DNA of 64,000 nt, taken from the NCBI RefSeq assembly GCF_002028425.1, contig NZ_CP020042.1, positions 434,001-498,000 of the forward strand, in the 5' to 3' direction. Of this stretch, positions 55,164 through 64,000 are shown piece after piece. A program made the translations under genes and the position numbers. The notes beneath the pieces were generated by a model. That model was not told the DNA's origin, made no database searches, and saw nothing but the letters and a program-made list of their open reading frames with translations. The stretch comes from Streptomyces katrae. Lineage in GTDB: Bacteria > Actinomycetota > Actinomycetes > Streptomycetales > Streptomycetaceae. The stretch's first letter is position 1; each line of letters opens with the position of its first letter.

Positions 55164-55688
55164 GTGGCGTCTCCTGGTGATCCGCCGTCCCCCGCCCTCT
55201 CCGCCGAGGTCGCTCCCGCACGGGGAGGGCCGCCCGGGGATAGCCCGACCCACACCTGGGCGGTGGGCCTGCTGATGGCGGCGGCCCCGTGCTCGGTGCG
55301 CGAGGCGAAACAGATCCTGCTGGCGGCCGCCGAGCTGGCACGTGTAACGGCGGTGGAGGTGGCGGCGGCGATGGTCGCCGGGACCCTGGGGATGCCGATG
55401 CCCGTACGGATCGAACGGGCCTTGCGCCGGTCCCTGGAGGCGGCCCGCGCCCCGCACCGCCCGGGCGCGGTCCAGACGGTCGGGATCCGGCCGAGCCGGC
55501 TGCGCACCGAGGAGGTCCTGTCCCGGCTGCGCGGCTGCCAGGCCCGCCTGGCGGCCGCGCCCACGGACCCGGGCACCCTGCGGGCGATGGACGACGTCGC
55601 CTACACCCTGTGCGTCCTGATGGGCCGTCCCAGCACGCACCAGGCGGTCCTGGCGGCGGAGGAACACCTGTCGGCCGCCCCCGAGTAG
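55164..55688 (+). CDS. ANTAR-like/DUF5133-type small regulatory protein
   Basis: 174 residues from GTG 55164. The central part (30-90) resembles the RNA-binding ANTAR fold (AVGLLMAAAPCSVREAKQILLAAAELARV, EVAAAMVAGTLG). The C-terminal block RAMDDVAYTLCVLMGRPSTHQAVLAAEEHL matches the DUF5133 family found in Streptomyces. No receiver or GAF domain is present. ANTAR proteins usually cause transcription antitermination; here that role is inference. A strong hairpin follows the stop. Confidence 0.7.
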   Translation: MASPGDPPSPALSAEVAPARGGPPGDSPTHTWAVGLLMAAAPCSVREAKQILLAAAELARVTAVEVAAAMVAGTLGMPMPVRIERALRRSLEAARAPHRPGAVQTVGIRPSRLRTEEVLSRLRGCQARLAAAPTDPGTLRAMDDVAYTLCVLMGRPSTHQAVLAAEEHLSAAPE

Positions 55689-55695
55689 GGCCTGT

Positions 55696-55724
55696 CCCGG
55701 GGCCCCGGGAGACGGGGCCCCGGG
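55696..55724. terminator. Perfect 12-bp bidirectional hairpin
   Basis: CCCGGGGCCCCG (55696-55707) pairs perfectly with CGGGGCCCCGGG (55713-55724) around GGAGA, between convergent genes. Confidence 0.88.
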
Positions 55725-55731
55725 AAGCACG

Positions 55732-56940
55732 TCACCAGCGGACGGGCAGCCGCTTCACACCGCGGATCAGCATGCCGGGGACCCAGGGCAGCTTCGCCTC
55801 GTCCGCGTCGCCGGTCAGCTCCGGGAAGCGCTCCAGCAGCGAGCGCAGGGCGATGCGGCCCTCCAGCCGGGCCAGGGGGGCGCCGAGGCAGTAGTGCAGC
55901 CCGTGCCCGAAGGCGATGTGGCCTCGGGCGTCACGGCGGATGTCGAAGCGGTCCGGGTCCTCGAAGCGGGCCGGGTCGCGGTCGGCGTCGGCCATGGCGA
56001 TCAGCACGGTGGAGCGCCTGGGGATCACCACTCCGCCCATCTCCACGTCCTCCAGGGCCAGCCGCTCGGTGCAGGTTTCGACCGGGCCGTCGTAGCGGAG
56101 CATCTCCTCGATCGCACCGTCGAGCAGACCGAGGTCCGCACGCAGGTCGGCGAGCTGCTCGGGGTGGGCGAACAGGGCCCGCATCCCGTTGCCGATCATG
56201 TTGACGGTGGTCTCGTGGCCCGCGATCAGCAGCAGGACGGACATCCCGATCAGCTCGGACGGCGAGAGCCGGTCCCCGCCCTCGTCGACGGCGTGGATCA
56301 TCGCGCTGAGCAGGTCGTCGCCGGGTTCGGCGCGCTTGGCGTCGATCAGTCCGGTCAGGTACGCGATCATGCCCTCGTAGGCGGCGGCTTCGGCCTCGGG
56401 GCTGGTGCGGGCGACCGCTTCGTTGGACCAGGCGCGGAAGGCGTCGCGGTCCAGGCCGGGCACGCCGAGCAGTTCGCAGATGACGGTCATCGGCAGCGGG
56501 AAGGCCAGTGCCTCCAGGAGGTCCGCCTGGCGGTCCTCGTTCGCTTCCATGGCGTCGAGCAGTTCGTCGGTGATCTGCTGGAGCCGGGGCGCCAGCGCCT
56601 CGATGCGGCGCGGGGTGAACTCCCGGGCCACCAGGCGGCGCAGGCGGGTGTGGTGCGGCGGGTCGGCCATCAGCATGTGGGCCAGCGCCGGATTGTCCTG
56701 CTCGACGTTGATGATCTGGCCGATGTCGCCGGAGCGGAGCCAGTCACGGCTCAGCCGCGGGTCGTTGAACGCGGAACGACAGGCCTCATACCCGACGATC
56801 AGCCACAACTCCTCGCCGTCCGCCGTGCGGACGTGGTGGACCGGGCCGCGCTCGCGCAGCTGCGCGTAGACGGGGTACGGATCGCGGACGAAGTCCGGGC
56901 TCAGTTCCAGCAGATCGACTATTTCGGGCTCGGGCGCCAT
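55732..56940 (-). CDS. Cytochrome P450 (CYP107-like)
   Basis: 402 residues from ATG 56940; a longer start at 57003 is less likely. The C-helix region has HMLMADPPHHTRLRRLVAREFTP, the I-helix LLIAGHETTVNMI, the K-helix EEMLRYDGPVETC and the heme loop FGHGLHYCLGAPLARLE. This is the class typical of Streptomyces macrolide and polyketide hydroxylases. No pathway or ferredoxin gene adjoins. Substrate unknown. Confidence 0.92.
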   Translation of the reverse strand: MAPEPEIVDLLELSPDFVRDPYPVYAQLRERGPVHHVRTADGEELWLIVGYEACRSAFNDPRLSRDWLRSGDIGQIINVEQDNPALAHMLMADPPHHTRLRRLVAREFTPRRIEALAPRLQQITDELLDAMEANEDRQADLLEALAFPLPMTVICELLGVPGLDRDAFRAWSNEAVARTSPEAEAAAYEGMIAYLTGLIDAKRAEPGDDLLSAMIHAVDEGGDRLSPSELIGMSVLLLIAGHETTVNMIGNGMRALFAHPEQLADLRADLGLLDGAIEEMLRYDGPVETCTERLALEDVEMGGVVIPRRSTVLIAMADADRDPARFEDPDRFDIRRDARGHIAFGHGLHYCLGAPLARLEGRIALRSLLERFPELTGDADEAKLPWVPGMLIRGVKRLPVRW

Positions 56941-57097
56941 TTTCGTTCCCCCTGGTTGCACGTGTTGCCTGCTCGGTGACACGTCGATGCGTGTGTACTC
57001 CACAGTAGTCGTGGAGTGAACGGCATGGCGGACCGGGCCCTCCCCCGCCGCCGCGGAGAGGGTGAGGAAGGGCCTCAGGGGGTAACCGTTTCTTCGG

Positions 57098-57499
57098 TCA
57101 GCAGCCGAAGTTGACGCGCCGGAAGGTGACGTAGTGGTCGGCGGTGTAGTAGTCCTCCCTGTACTGCTCGCCGGTGACGATCCGTCGGGCCCCGCGCGTC
57201 GGCGATCCGGGGGTGATCACCGTGTACTCGTGGTAGTAGCCGGTGGTCTGGGTCGGCAGGACGTGCTCGCGGTTCTGGAAGACGATGCCGTCCTGGGAAT
57301 ACGGGAACGGGCCGCCCTGGTCGATGAGTTCGAGCGTGTCGTACGCCTCGTCGGGCAGGGCGGAGTAACAGACGCTGCCGACCGAGGCGACGGCGGCGGG
57401 CGCGGAGGCGGGGGCGGCCGTGGCGGCCTGACCGGTGAACAGGGTGGCGGCGACGGCGGCCGCGGCGGCCAGGGCCACGAAGCGTGGGGGAATCCTCAT
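57098..57499 (-). CDS. Secreted guanyl-specific ribonuclease (RNase Sa-like)
   Basis: 133 residues from ATG 57499. Signal peptide (FVALAAAAAVAATLFTGQAATA), then a mature domain closely like RNase Sa from Streptomyces: VCYSALPDEAYDTLELI, GPFPYSQDGIVFQNRE, LPTQTTGYYHEYTVITPG, and DYYTADHYVTF. The catalytic Glu (YHEY), Arg (TRGARRI) and His (ADHY) and two Cys for the disulfide are present. It cleaves single-stranded RNA after guanosine. No barstar-type inhibitor gene was seen beside it. Confidence 0.93.
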   Translation of the reverse strand: MRIPPRFVALAAAAAVAATLFTGQAATAAPASAPAAVASVGSVCYSALPDEAYDTLELIDQGGPFPYSQDGIVFQNREHVLPTQTTGYYHEYTVITPGSPTRGARRIVTGEQYREDYYTADHYVTFRRVNFGC

Positions 57500-57727
57500 G
57501 CGCCCCACACAACGCGCGTAGAGCCGGGGTCGTCAACGTCAACTCATGGGTGTTCCACGGCTGTTCACCGAGGTGGCACCGGGTGCGGCACGAACTGCCC
57601 CGGTCCTTAAAGCGCCGTTCCCCGAGGGGACCGTTCCATTTGAGAGCGCCGGCCGCCAGGGCCCGTCCGGCGCGGTCACGACGGCACGCAGGAGGCCGGG
57701 GGAAGACCCTCTCCGGCTCTTCCTCCC

Positions 57728-58125
57728 GTGAGGCGGCGCCCTCACCGGGGGCCGGGAGCGGAGTTCGTCTTCGACGCCGTCGCGGCACCCGGCGTCCTGG
57801 AGCCGGGCAGGGCGGTGGCCCCGGGCGGCATCCTGCTGATGCACAGGGCGCCGAGCGGCGAGCCGACCCCGTGCCCGGGGTTCGAACTCGGGATGCCCGC
57901 GCTGAACATGAGGACCTTCACCGCCCAGGAGATCACCACCGATCCCGGGCGGCTGCGCCGGGCGGAGGCCTTCGTCACCTCGGGGCTGCGCGACGGCTCG
58001 TCCGAGCCGGTCGTGGACCGGGTGTTCGGCCTGGACGAGATCGTGGAGGCGCACCGCTCCATGGAGGCGGGGCTCCCCGGTGGGGAAGATCGTCGTCGCC
58101 GTACGGCCCTGGGCACGTCGGGGCC
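57728..58125 (+). pseudogene. Remnant of a zinc-type quinone oxidoreductase/alcohol dehydrogenase (C-terminal part, frameshifted)
   Basis: Reading from about 57752, FVFDAVAAPGVLEPGRAVAPGGILLMH through PALNMRTFTAQEI, RRAEAFVTSGLRDG and VVDRVFGLDEIVEAHRSMEAG matches the last third of medium-chain quinone oxidoreductases. The N-terminal two thirds, including the catalytic domain, are absent upstream. After MEAG the frame must drop one base near 58070 to continue SPVGKIVVAV. This shift is opposite to the six others in the window, and with the missing N-terminus it marks genuine decay. Confidence 0.7.
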
Positions 58126-58244
58126 GCCCGGACGGGCCGGCCCCGACGTGCATCACTGCCGGCGCGCGTCACCGCCCGACTGACGTCGCGAGCCCGACGC
58201 GCCTAACTGGCGCTTTCGGTGAAGGTCGCACAAGATCGGGTTTC

Positions 58245-58601
58245 ATGTCCCAGGCCGTGCACGTTCAATACACACACCTCCTGCGCACGAGCTCGCTCGA
58301 TCTCTGGAAGCGGCTCAGGCGCCTCCTCGAAAATCAGGGGCTCGACCCGGCTACGACCGTGCTGGTCAATCTCTTCCGCGATGGCGGCGACCACGAGTCC
58401 GGACAGTGCATCGACGGGGACGGCCGTGTCTACTGCTTCGACGTCGCCTACGACCTTGATACGCCGAAGTCAGCGGGCAAGGCCGTCCTCCGTCACTGGA
58501 CGGACATCACCGATACGTGGCAAAGGGATCCGCTCCACGACGAGATTGCCGATGCCTTCATCTGGCGACCTGTAGCGCGCAGGACCGTCCTACCTGGCTG
58601 A
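58245..58601 (+). CDS. Small hypothetical protein, lower-GC gene
   Basis: 118 residues from ATG 58245 (MSQAVHVQYTHLLRTSS). Acidic centre (NLFRDGGDHESGQCIDGDGRVYCFDVAYD) and C-terminal tryptophans. Its codons are visibly less GC-rich than those of its neighbours, and it sits in a patch with a decayed oxidoreductase, so it may be a recent arrival. Similar short orphan proteins occur in Streptomyces, but I do not recognise a function. The ribosome site is weak. Confidence 0.55.
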   Translation: MSQAVHVQYTHLLRTSSLDLWKRLRRLLENQGLDPATTVLVNLFRDGGDHESGQCIDGDGRVYCFDVAYDLDTPKSAGKAVLRHWTDITDTWQRDPLHDEIADAFIWRPVARRTVLPG

Positions 58602-58777
58602 CCGCAGCTACGCGCAACGAAGATGATTGCGGCCGAAGTCTCCGGATCCCCTGCCCGCCGCCCTGCGGGGCATGACCTCCGTCGGCGGCACCACCCGCCG
58701 GAACAGCTGCCCCAACCCGCCAGCCTAAACGCCGGCGGCCATCGCCGTACGGCGGGCGGGCAGGGGGCTGCGGGCGG

Positions 58778-59239
58778 TCAGGGGGTGGTGGTGGCGGGGG
58801 TCTCGGGGAGGCCGGTGCCGCCCAGGCGGGTGAGCAGGGCGCTCAGTTCCGCGATGTCGGCGCCGGCCCATTCCGGTGCCGCGAAGACGTCGGCGGCCAC
58901 CTGTTCCGCGGCCTTGAGGGCGTCGGCCAGGCGCTCGCGCCCGGCGTCCGTGAGGGCCGCGTAGGCCACGCGGGCGTCACGGGCGTCGGCCTCGCGCACC
59001 ACCAGGCCGATCCGCTCCAGGGGCGCCAGCCCGCGGGTCACGCCCGAGGCGGTGAGCCCGAGGGCCCCGGCGAGGTCCACCCGCCGCATCCGGCCACCCT
59101 CGGCCCGCCCCAGGTGCAGCAGCACCAGGAAGTCGGCCAGGCTGACCCCGAACAGGGCCCCCAGCCGGGAGTCGAACCGCCGCACGAGGGCGGTCTGGGC
59201 CTTCACCAAGCGCAGGGACACATCCAGCGCATCACTCAT
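58778..59239 (-). CDS. MarR-family transcriptional regulator
   Basis: 153 residues from ATG 59239. Winged helix of the MarR type (LADFLVLLHLGRAEGGRMRRVDLAGALGLTASGVTRGLAPLERIGLVVREADARDAR spans roughly 33-90), with the DxR wing. Two matched dyads (59249-59289) lie directly before its start, so it probably represses itself. No obvious target operon is divergent; the MASE1 and PP2C genes end upstream on the same strand. Confidence 0.92.
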   Translation of the reverse strand: MSDALDVSLRLVKAQTALVRRFDSRLGALFGVSLADFLVLLHLGRAEGGRMRRVDLAGALGLTASGVTRGLAPLERIGLVVREADARDARVAYAALTDAGRERLADALKAAEQVAADVFAAPEWAGADIAELSALLTRLGGTGLPETPATTTP

Positions 59240-59248
59240 TGCTACCTC

Positions 59249-59262
59249 CTTGACGCCTCAAG
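59249..59262. promoter_or_regulatory. MarR operator half-pair 1
   Basis: CTTGACGCCTCAAG, a near-palindrome (reverse complement CTTGAGGCGTCAAG), 10 bp upstream of the MarR start and overlapping its ribosome site. Confidence 0.72.
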
Positions 59263-59275
59263 GATAGAGGAGAAA

Positions 59276-59289
59276 CTTGAGGAGTCAAG
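59276..59289. promoter_or_regulatory. MarR operator half-pair 2
   Basis: CTTGAGGAGTCAAG, nearly the inverted copy of the site at 59249-59262, 27 bp from it. Together they form a typical MarR operator pair. Confidence 0.72.
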
Positions 59290-59320
59290 GAGATGTGCAG
59301 CAATCGCGCCCGCCCCCGGG

Positions 59321-60333
59321 TCAGAGCCGGCCCCGCGGGTCCTGGTCCCCGCGCTCCGGGGAGAGCTGGGCGACGACCTCGGCCAGTTCCTCGCAGGCCT
59401 CCTCGATCCTCAGCCTGACGTTGTTCTGCTCGGCGACGAGGGCCGCCAGCAGCAGACCGGTCAGCGCGGCCGCGCCGTTGAGGGCCTGGAGGTTGACCAT
59501 GGTCTCCAGCAGGGTCCGGCCCGCGAACGGTCCGGCGTGGTCGGTCGCCGCCCAGATCGCCAGGACGGAGATGAGCAGGGCGCAGGGCGCCGCCCCCGCC
59601 AGCTGGAAGCGCACGGCCGCCCAGATGAGCAGCGGGAAGACCAGGAACAGCACGGACAGGGTGCTGTGCGTGGCGGCCACGGTGGCGGCGGCGGTCGCAA
59701 CCGTCAGGGCCGCCGCCTCGGCCACCCGCAGGGGATCTCGGGGCAGCGGCGCCCAGTGGAGGGCGAGCAGCAGCGGGGTCACCAGCCACACCCCATGGTG
59801 TCCCCCGCCCACCACGCCGACCAGGTGGGCCAGAAGTTGCCCGCCGGCAGGTTGCCGGTGAGCACCAGCGTCCAGGTCCCGGCGGTGGCGCTGATCAGCA
59901 TCGGCAGCAGCCCGCCCAGGAAGACCAGGGCCAGTCCGTCGCGGAGCCGGTCCAGCTCGGGGCGGAATCCGGCCGCGCGCAGGAGCAGCAGCGCGCACAG
60001 CGGAGCCAGGACGTTGCCCGCCACGATGCCCAGGTCGGCGGGGTGGAACGCGGCGAGCTGCTCGATGGCCAGATACGTGCCGACGGCGAGTCCCGGCCAG
60101 ACCCGCGGGCCGAACCGGAGCAGGGCCGCCAGGGCGATCCCGGTGGGCGGCCACAGCGGGGTGACGACGGCGCCCCCGACGACCACCTGGCGCAGCAGTC
60201 CCAGCCAGCCGGTCGCGTAGTAGGCGGCGGCGACGGCGAGGACCAGCAGGAGCGTTCCGCCCGTTCGTCGCCATTGCAGGGTGCGCACCACAGCATCAGA
60301 CAACAGCCCGGGCGTCCGGTCCGGGCGTGACAC
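59321..60333 (-). CDS. MASE1-domain integral membrane sensor protein (one apparent frameshift)
   Basis: About 337 residues after repair, from GTG 60333. Eight or so membrane segments with MASE1 motifs: VTPLWPPTGIALAALLRFGPRVWPGL, GNVLAPLCALLLLRAAGFRPELDRLRD, and, after the shift, WLVTPLLLALHW. It ends with a short coiled tail (EEACEELAEVVAQL). No output domain is attached. One extra base in the C4 run at 59791-59794 restores DTMGVWLVTP. It lies 16 bp after the PP2C phosphatase gene, the output domain often fused to MASE1 in Streptomyces, so the two likely form one signalling unit. Confidence 0.8.
59791..59794 (-). other. Apparent -1 frameshift in the MASE1 gene (C4 run)
   Basis: With the assembly as given the frame reads DTMGCGW then stop. 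One added C on the plus strand gives DTMGVWLVTPLLL, an intact membrane segment. Confidence 0.8.
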
Positions 60334-60349
60334 GCCCGTCGGCCGCCCC

Positions 60350-61222
60350 TCAGCCGCCCGTGAGCCACCCCTCAGCCGCCCGCGGCCCGTCCGTCCGGGG
60401 GGTCGCCGGGCCGTCGTGGCTGATGACGAGGACCGCCGCGTCGTCGGCGTGGCCGGTGGAGTCGGCCACCTTCATCACCTCGGCCGCCAGCTCGCCGGGA
60501 TCGCCGCCTGCGCCCTCCCGGACGATCCGCGACACCCGCTCCAGCCCCGCCTCTATCGGGAACGACGGCCCCTCCACCACGCCGTCGGTCAGCAGGACGA
60601 TGGACCCCGCCGCCGTCAGCCTGCGCCGGGTGACCCCGTATCCCGCGCCCGGGACCAGGCCCAGCGGGGGTCCTCCGGCGTCCTCGGCGATGCCGTGGCG
60701 GCCGTCGACGGTGGCCCAGACCGCGGGGACGTGCCCGGCCCGGGCCCCCTGGATTTCGCCGGTGTGCGGGTCGAAGCGCAGCAGGCTGCACGTGGCGAAC
60801 AGTTCGCAGTCCATGGACAGCAGGACGTCGTTGGCCCGGCCCAGCACCTCCCCCGGGTCCGCCACCACGGCCGACACGGCGCGCAGGCAGACCCGGACCT
60901 GGCCCATGAAGGCGGCGGCCGCGACGTCGTGTCCCTGGACGTCGCCGATGGAGAAGGCGAGGGCGCCCTCGGGCAGCCGGAAGCCGTCGTACCAGTCGCC
61001 GCCGATGTCCAGGCCGTGCTGGGCGGGCGCGTAGCGGGCCGCGGTCCGCAGCCCCGGCAGGACGGGGAGGGAGGCCGGCAGCATCTCGCGCTGGAGGGCT
61101 TCGGCCAGCTCGACCCGGGCGTGGTGCAGCTGGGCGCCCTCCCGCGCCTGGGCGGTGAGCCGCCCCAGCATGGTCAGCAGATCGGCGCTGGCCGGCCGAG
61201 GGGGCCGCCGGCGCGGGGTCAC
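60350..61222 (-). CDS. PP2C-family (SpoIIE/RsbU-like) serine phosphatase
   Basis: 290 residues from GTG 61222 (GGAG 6 nt upstream); ATG 61288 is an in-frame alternative. The phosphatase domain has LQREMLPASLPVLPGL, ARYAPAQHGLDIGGDWYDGF, FSIGDVQGHDVAAAAFMGQ, LRFDPHTGEIQGARAGHVPAV and ADDAAVLVI, with metal Asp residues in GGDWYD and GDVQGHD. Such enzymes reset anti-anti-sigma factors or control light and stress signalling. No kinase or STAS gene adjoins. It precedes the MASE1 gene by 16 bp in one operon. Confidence 0.9.
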   Translation of the reverse strand: MTPRRRPPRPASADLLTMLGRLTAQAREGAQLHHARVELAEALQREMLPASLPVLPGLRTAARYAPAQHGLDIGGDWYDGFRLPEGALAFSIGDVQGHDVAAAAFMGQVRVCLRAVSAVVADPGEVLGRANDVLLSMDCELFATCSLLRFDPHTGEIQGARAGHVPAVWATVDGRHGIAEDAGGPPLGLVPGAGYGVTRRRLTAAGSIVLLTDGVVEGPSFPIEAGLERVSRIVREGAGGDPGELAAEVMKVADSTGHADDAAVLVISHDGPATPRTDGPRAAEGWLTGG

Positions 61223-62861
<1,639 letters not shown>

Positions 62862-62873
62862 CGTCCTCCCGCC

Positions 62874-62909
62874 GGGGGCCCGTCGCCTATGTCCTGGCGG
62901 CGGGCCCCC
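62874..62909. terminator. Bidirectional hairpin between serine hydrolase and PAP2 genes
   Basis: GGGGGCCCGTCGCC (62874-62887) pairs with GGCGGCGGGCCCCC (62896-62909), 14 bp with one mismatch and an 8-nt loop. The right arm lies in the last codons of the PAP2 gene. Confidence 0.8.
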
Positions 62910-63576
62910 TGCGGTAGGACCGGCGGACGAGGGCGGCGAGGGCCAGCCAGGCGGTGGCGAGGAGCCAGCCGCCGAGCACGTCGGAGGGCCAGTGCACGCC
63001 GAGGTAGACCCGGCTCAGGCCCACCGCCGCCCCCCAGAGGACGATCAGCGCGGCGGCGGCGGTCCTGGCCGGGCCCGGCGAGCCGCGCAGGGCCAGCGCC
63101 ACGAGCAGGAGTCCCGCGGTCAGGGCGCCGGTCGTGGCGTGGCCGGACGGGAAGGACCAGTTCGCGGCATGGGTGGCCCAGTCGGCGGCCGGAGGCCTCG
63201 GCCGGGCGACGAGCGACATCAGCGCGCGCCGCACCCCCTGCCCGAGGGCCAGGCACAGCGCGAGCCCGGCCACGGTGGCGAGCCGGTCCCGGACGGCGCG
63301 GCCGGCGTAGAGGCCCGCGAGGACGACCAGGGCGTACGGCCAGACCCCGGTACCGGTCGCCGTGACGGCCCGGGCCACGTCCAGGGCGGCGGGCGGGCGG
63401 TGTGCCAGGGACCAGGCGTGCGGGCCGGTGTCGAAGGGCAGCGGCCGGGCCGCCGCCAGGATCACCCACAGCGTGAGCAGCGCGAAGGCGGCCGAGGCGG
63501 CGAGGGCCGTCCGGGCGGCCGGGGTGAGGCCCCGCAGGCCGGCCGGGGGCCGTCCGTCGGGGGCGGGGCCGTCCAT
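62887..63576 (-). CDS. PAP2-family membrane phosphatase
   Basis: 229 residues from ATG 63576, with five to six membrane segments. The three PAP2 phosphatase motifs are present: R-x6-RP-like (RRALMSLVARPRPP), PSGH (WSFPSGHATTGAL) and SRVYLGVHWPSDVLGG. Members dephosphorylate lipid phosphates such as undecaprenyl pyrophosphate or phosphatidate outside the membrane. It is not linked to a particular pathway here. Confidence 0.92.
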   Translation of the reverse strand: MDGPAPDGRPPAGLRGLTPAARTALAASAAFALLTLWVILAAARPLPFDTGPHAWSLAHRPPAALDVARAVTATGTGVWPYALVVLAGLYAGRAVRDRLATVAGLALCLALGQGVRRALMSLVARPRPPAADWATHAANWSFPSGHATTGALTAGLLLVALALRGSPGPARTAAAALIVLWGAAVGLSRVYLGVHWPSDVLGGWLLATAWLALAALVRRSYRRGPAART

Positions 63577-63715
63577 GCGCGCCGCCTCTCGGAATCCTGG
63601 CGGGGCGCGGCGGGCGGGGCCCGTCCGGCGCCCCGTCGTACGGGGTCCACCGCACTTTAGTACTGGGCGCGGGTGACGGCCGTGACCGGGGGGACGGGAG
63701 AGGGGTGGGTGCCCG

Positions 63716-64000
63716 TCAGAGGGTGATCCAGTAGCGGCGCTTGGGGCCGATCAGGGTCTCGCGTATGTCCTCCAGGACGCCGCCGGAGCCCTCGATGGTG
63801 CGCTCCGAGGGCTCGTTGCCGGGGTCGCAGGTCAGCAGGACCCGGTCCATGCCCATCAGCCGGGCCTCGTAGAGGACCTGGCCCAGCGCCCAGCCGGCCA
63901 GGCCGCGCCGGCGCGCCGACGGGCGGACGCTGTAGCCGATGTGGCCGCCGGCGTCGAGGAGGAAGGCGTTGAGGTAGTGGCGCAGGTCGATGGCGCCCAG
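63716..64000 (-). CDS. GNAT-family N-acetyltransferase, partial (5' end beyond window)
   Basis: The last 95 residues are visible on the minus strand, ending at the stop 63716-63718. They read HIGYSVRPSARRRGLAGWALGQ, the acetyl-CoA-binding motif A (V-x-P-x3-R-x-G/A-like), then LTCDPGNEPSERTIEGSGG and GPKRRYWITL, typical of GNAT enzymes that acetylate small molecules or protein N-termini. The N-terminal part lies outside the window, so the start and full length cannot be given. Confidence 0.85.
   Translation of the reverse strand: MGAIDLRHYLNAFLLDAGGHIGYSVRPSARRRGLAGWALGQVLYEARLMGMDRVLLTCDPGNEPSERTIEGSGGVLEDIRETLIGPKRRYWITL

Noticed and set aside
58245..58601. Barstar-type inhibitor for the RNase Sa homologue
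   Set aside because: It is close by and acidic in the middle, but its length and motifs do not match barstar and it is not in the same operon.
59779..60333. Two separate short MASE1-type genes
   Set aside because: The break falls inside a membrane segment, and one added C joins the frames exactly.

Overview
The window is high-GC actinobacterial DNA, almost certainly Streptomyces. Codon third positions are nearly all G or C. Many genes start with GTG and overlap their neighbours by 4 bp. There is a rodlin, an RNase Sa-type ribonuclease, a mycothiol-dependent enzyme family member, GlxA-type regulators, several P450s, and rare TTA (bldA) codons. No rRNA, tRNA, CRISPR array, transposase or phage gene was found.

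Region 1 (1-20.2 kb) is the centrepiece: a LysR regulator divergent from a tightly coupled seven-gene operon for an iterative, PUFA-synthase-like secondary lipid or glycolipid. Its parts are a megasynthase with two nitronate-monooxygenase/PfaD-like barrels fused to KS-AT-ACP-KR; a second megasynthase KS-AT-DH-PPTase; a free ACP; an alpha/beta hydrolase; a GT1 glycosyltransferase; a zinc-ribbon methyltransferase with an unknown N-terminal half; and a degenerate galactokinase-like protein. The operon order suggests chain building and self-activation, then release, glycosylation and methylation. The regulator and the hydrolase each carry a TTA codon, which suggests developmental gating by bldA.

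Region 2 (20.2-37.7 kb) holds a secreted phosphoesterase, ThpR, a helical protein followed by an Hsp90-like ATPase coupled to a 1,015-residue TPR protein, a GlxA-type regulator, an MBL-fold hydrolase, a secreted intradiol-dioxygenase-like protein, an MMPL exporter and several secreted proteins.

Region 3 (37.8-44.8 kb) has an MHS-family carboxylate transporter with a two-component system and a TAXI solute-binding lipoprotein, then an isochorismatase-family hydrolase with a GlxA regulator, then a rodlin.

Region 4 (44.8-57 kb) contains a cyclodipeptide synthase (NYH type) with a tailoring P450, several lipoproteins or secreted proteins, two more P450s, an amidase with a divergent TetR regulator and twin palindromic operators, a mycothiol-type enzyme and an ANTAR-like protein.

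Region 5 (57-64 kb) has an RNase Sa homologue, a decayed oxidoreductase fragment in a lower-GC patch, a MarR regulator with its operators, a PP2C phosphatase plus MASE1 membrane sensor pair, a serine hydrolase, a PAP2 phosphatase and a GNAT gene running off the end.

Caution: six otherwise sound genes are each broken by what looks like one missing base in a short G or C run (near 8.2, 13.14, 19.2, 47.46, 59.79 and 61.71 kb). The uniform pattern points to sequencing error. I annotate these as single genes with corrected reading.
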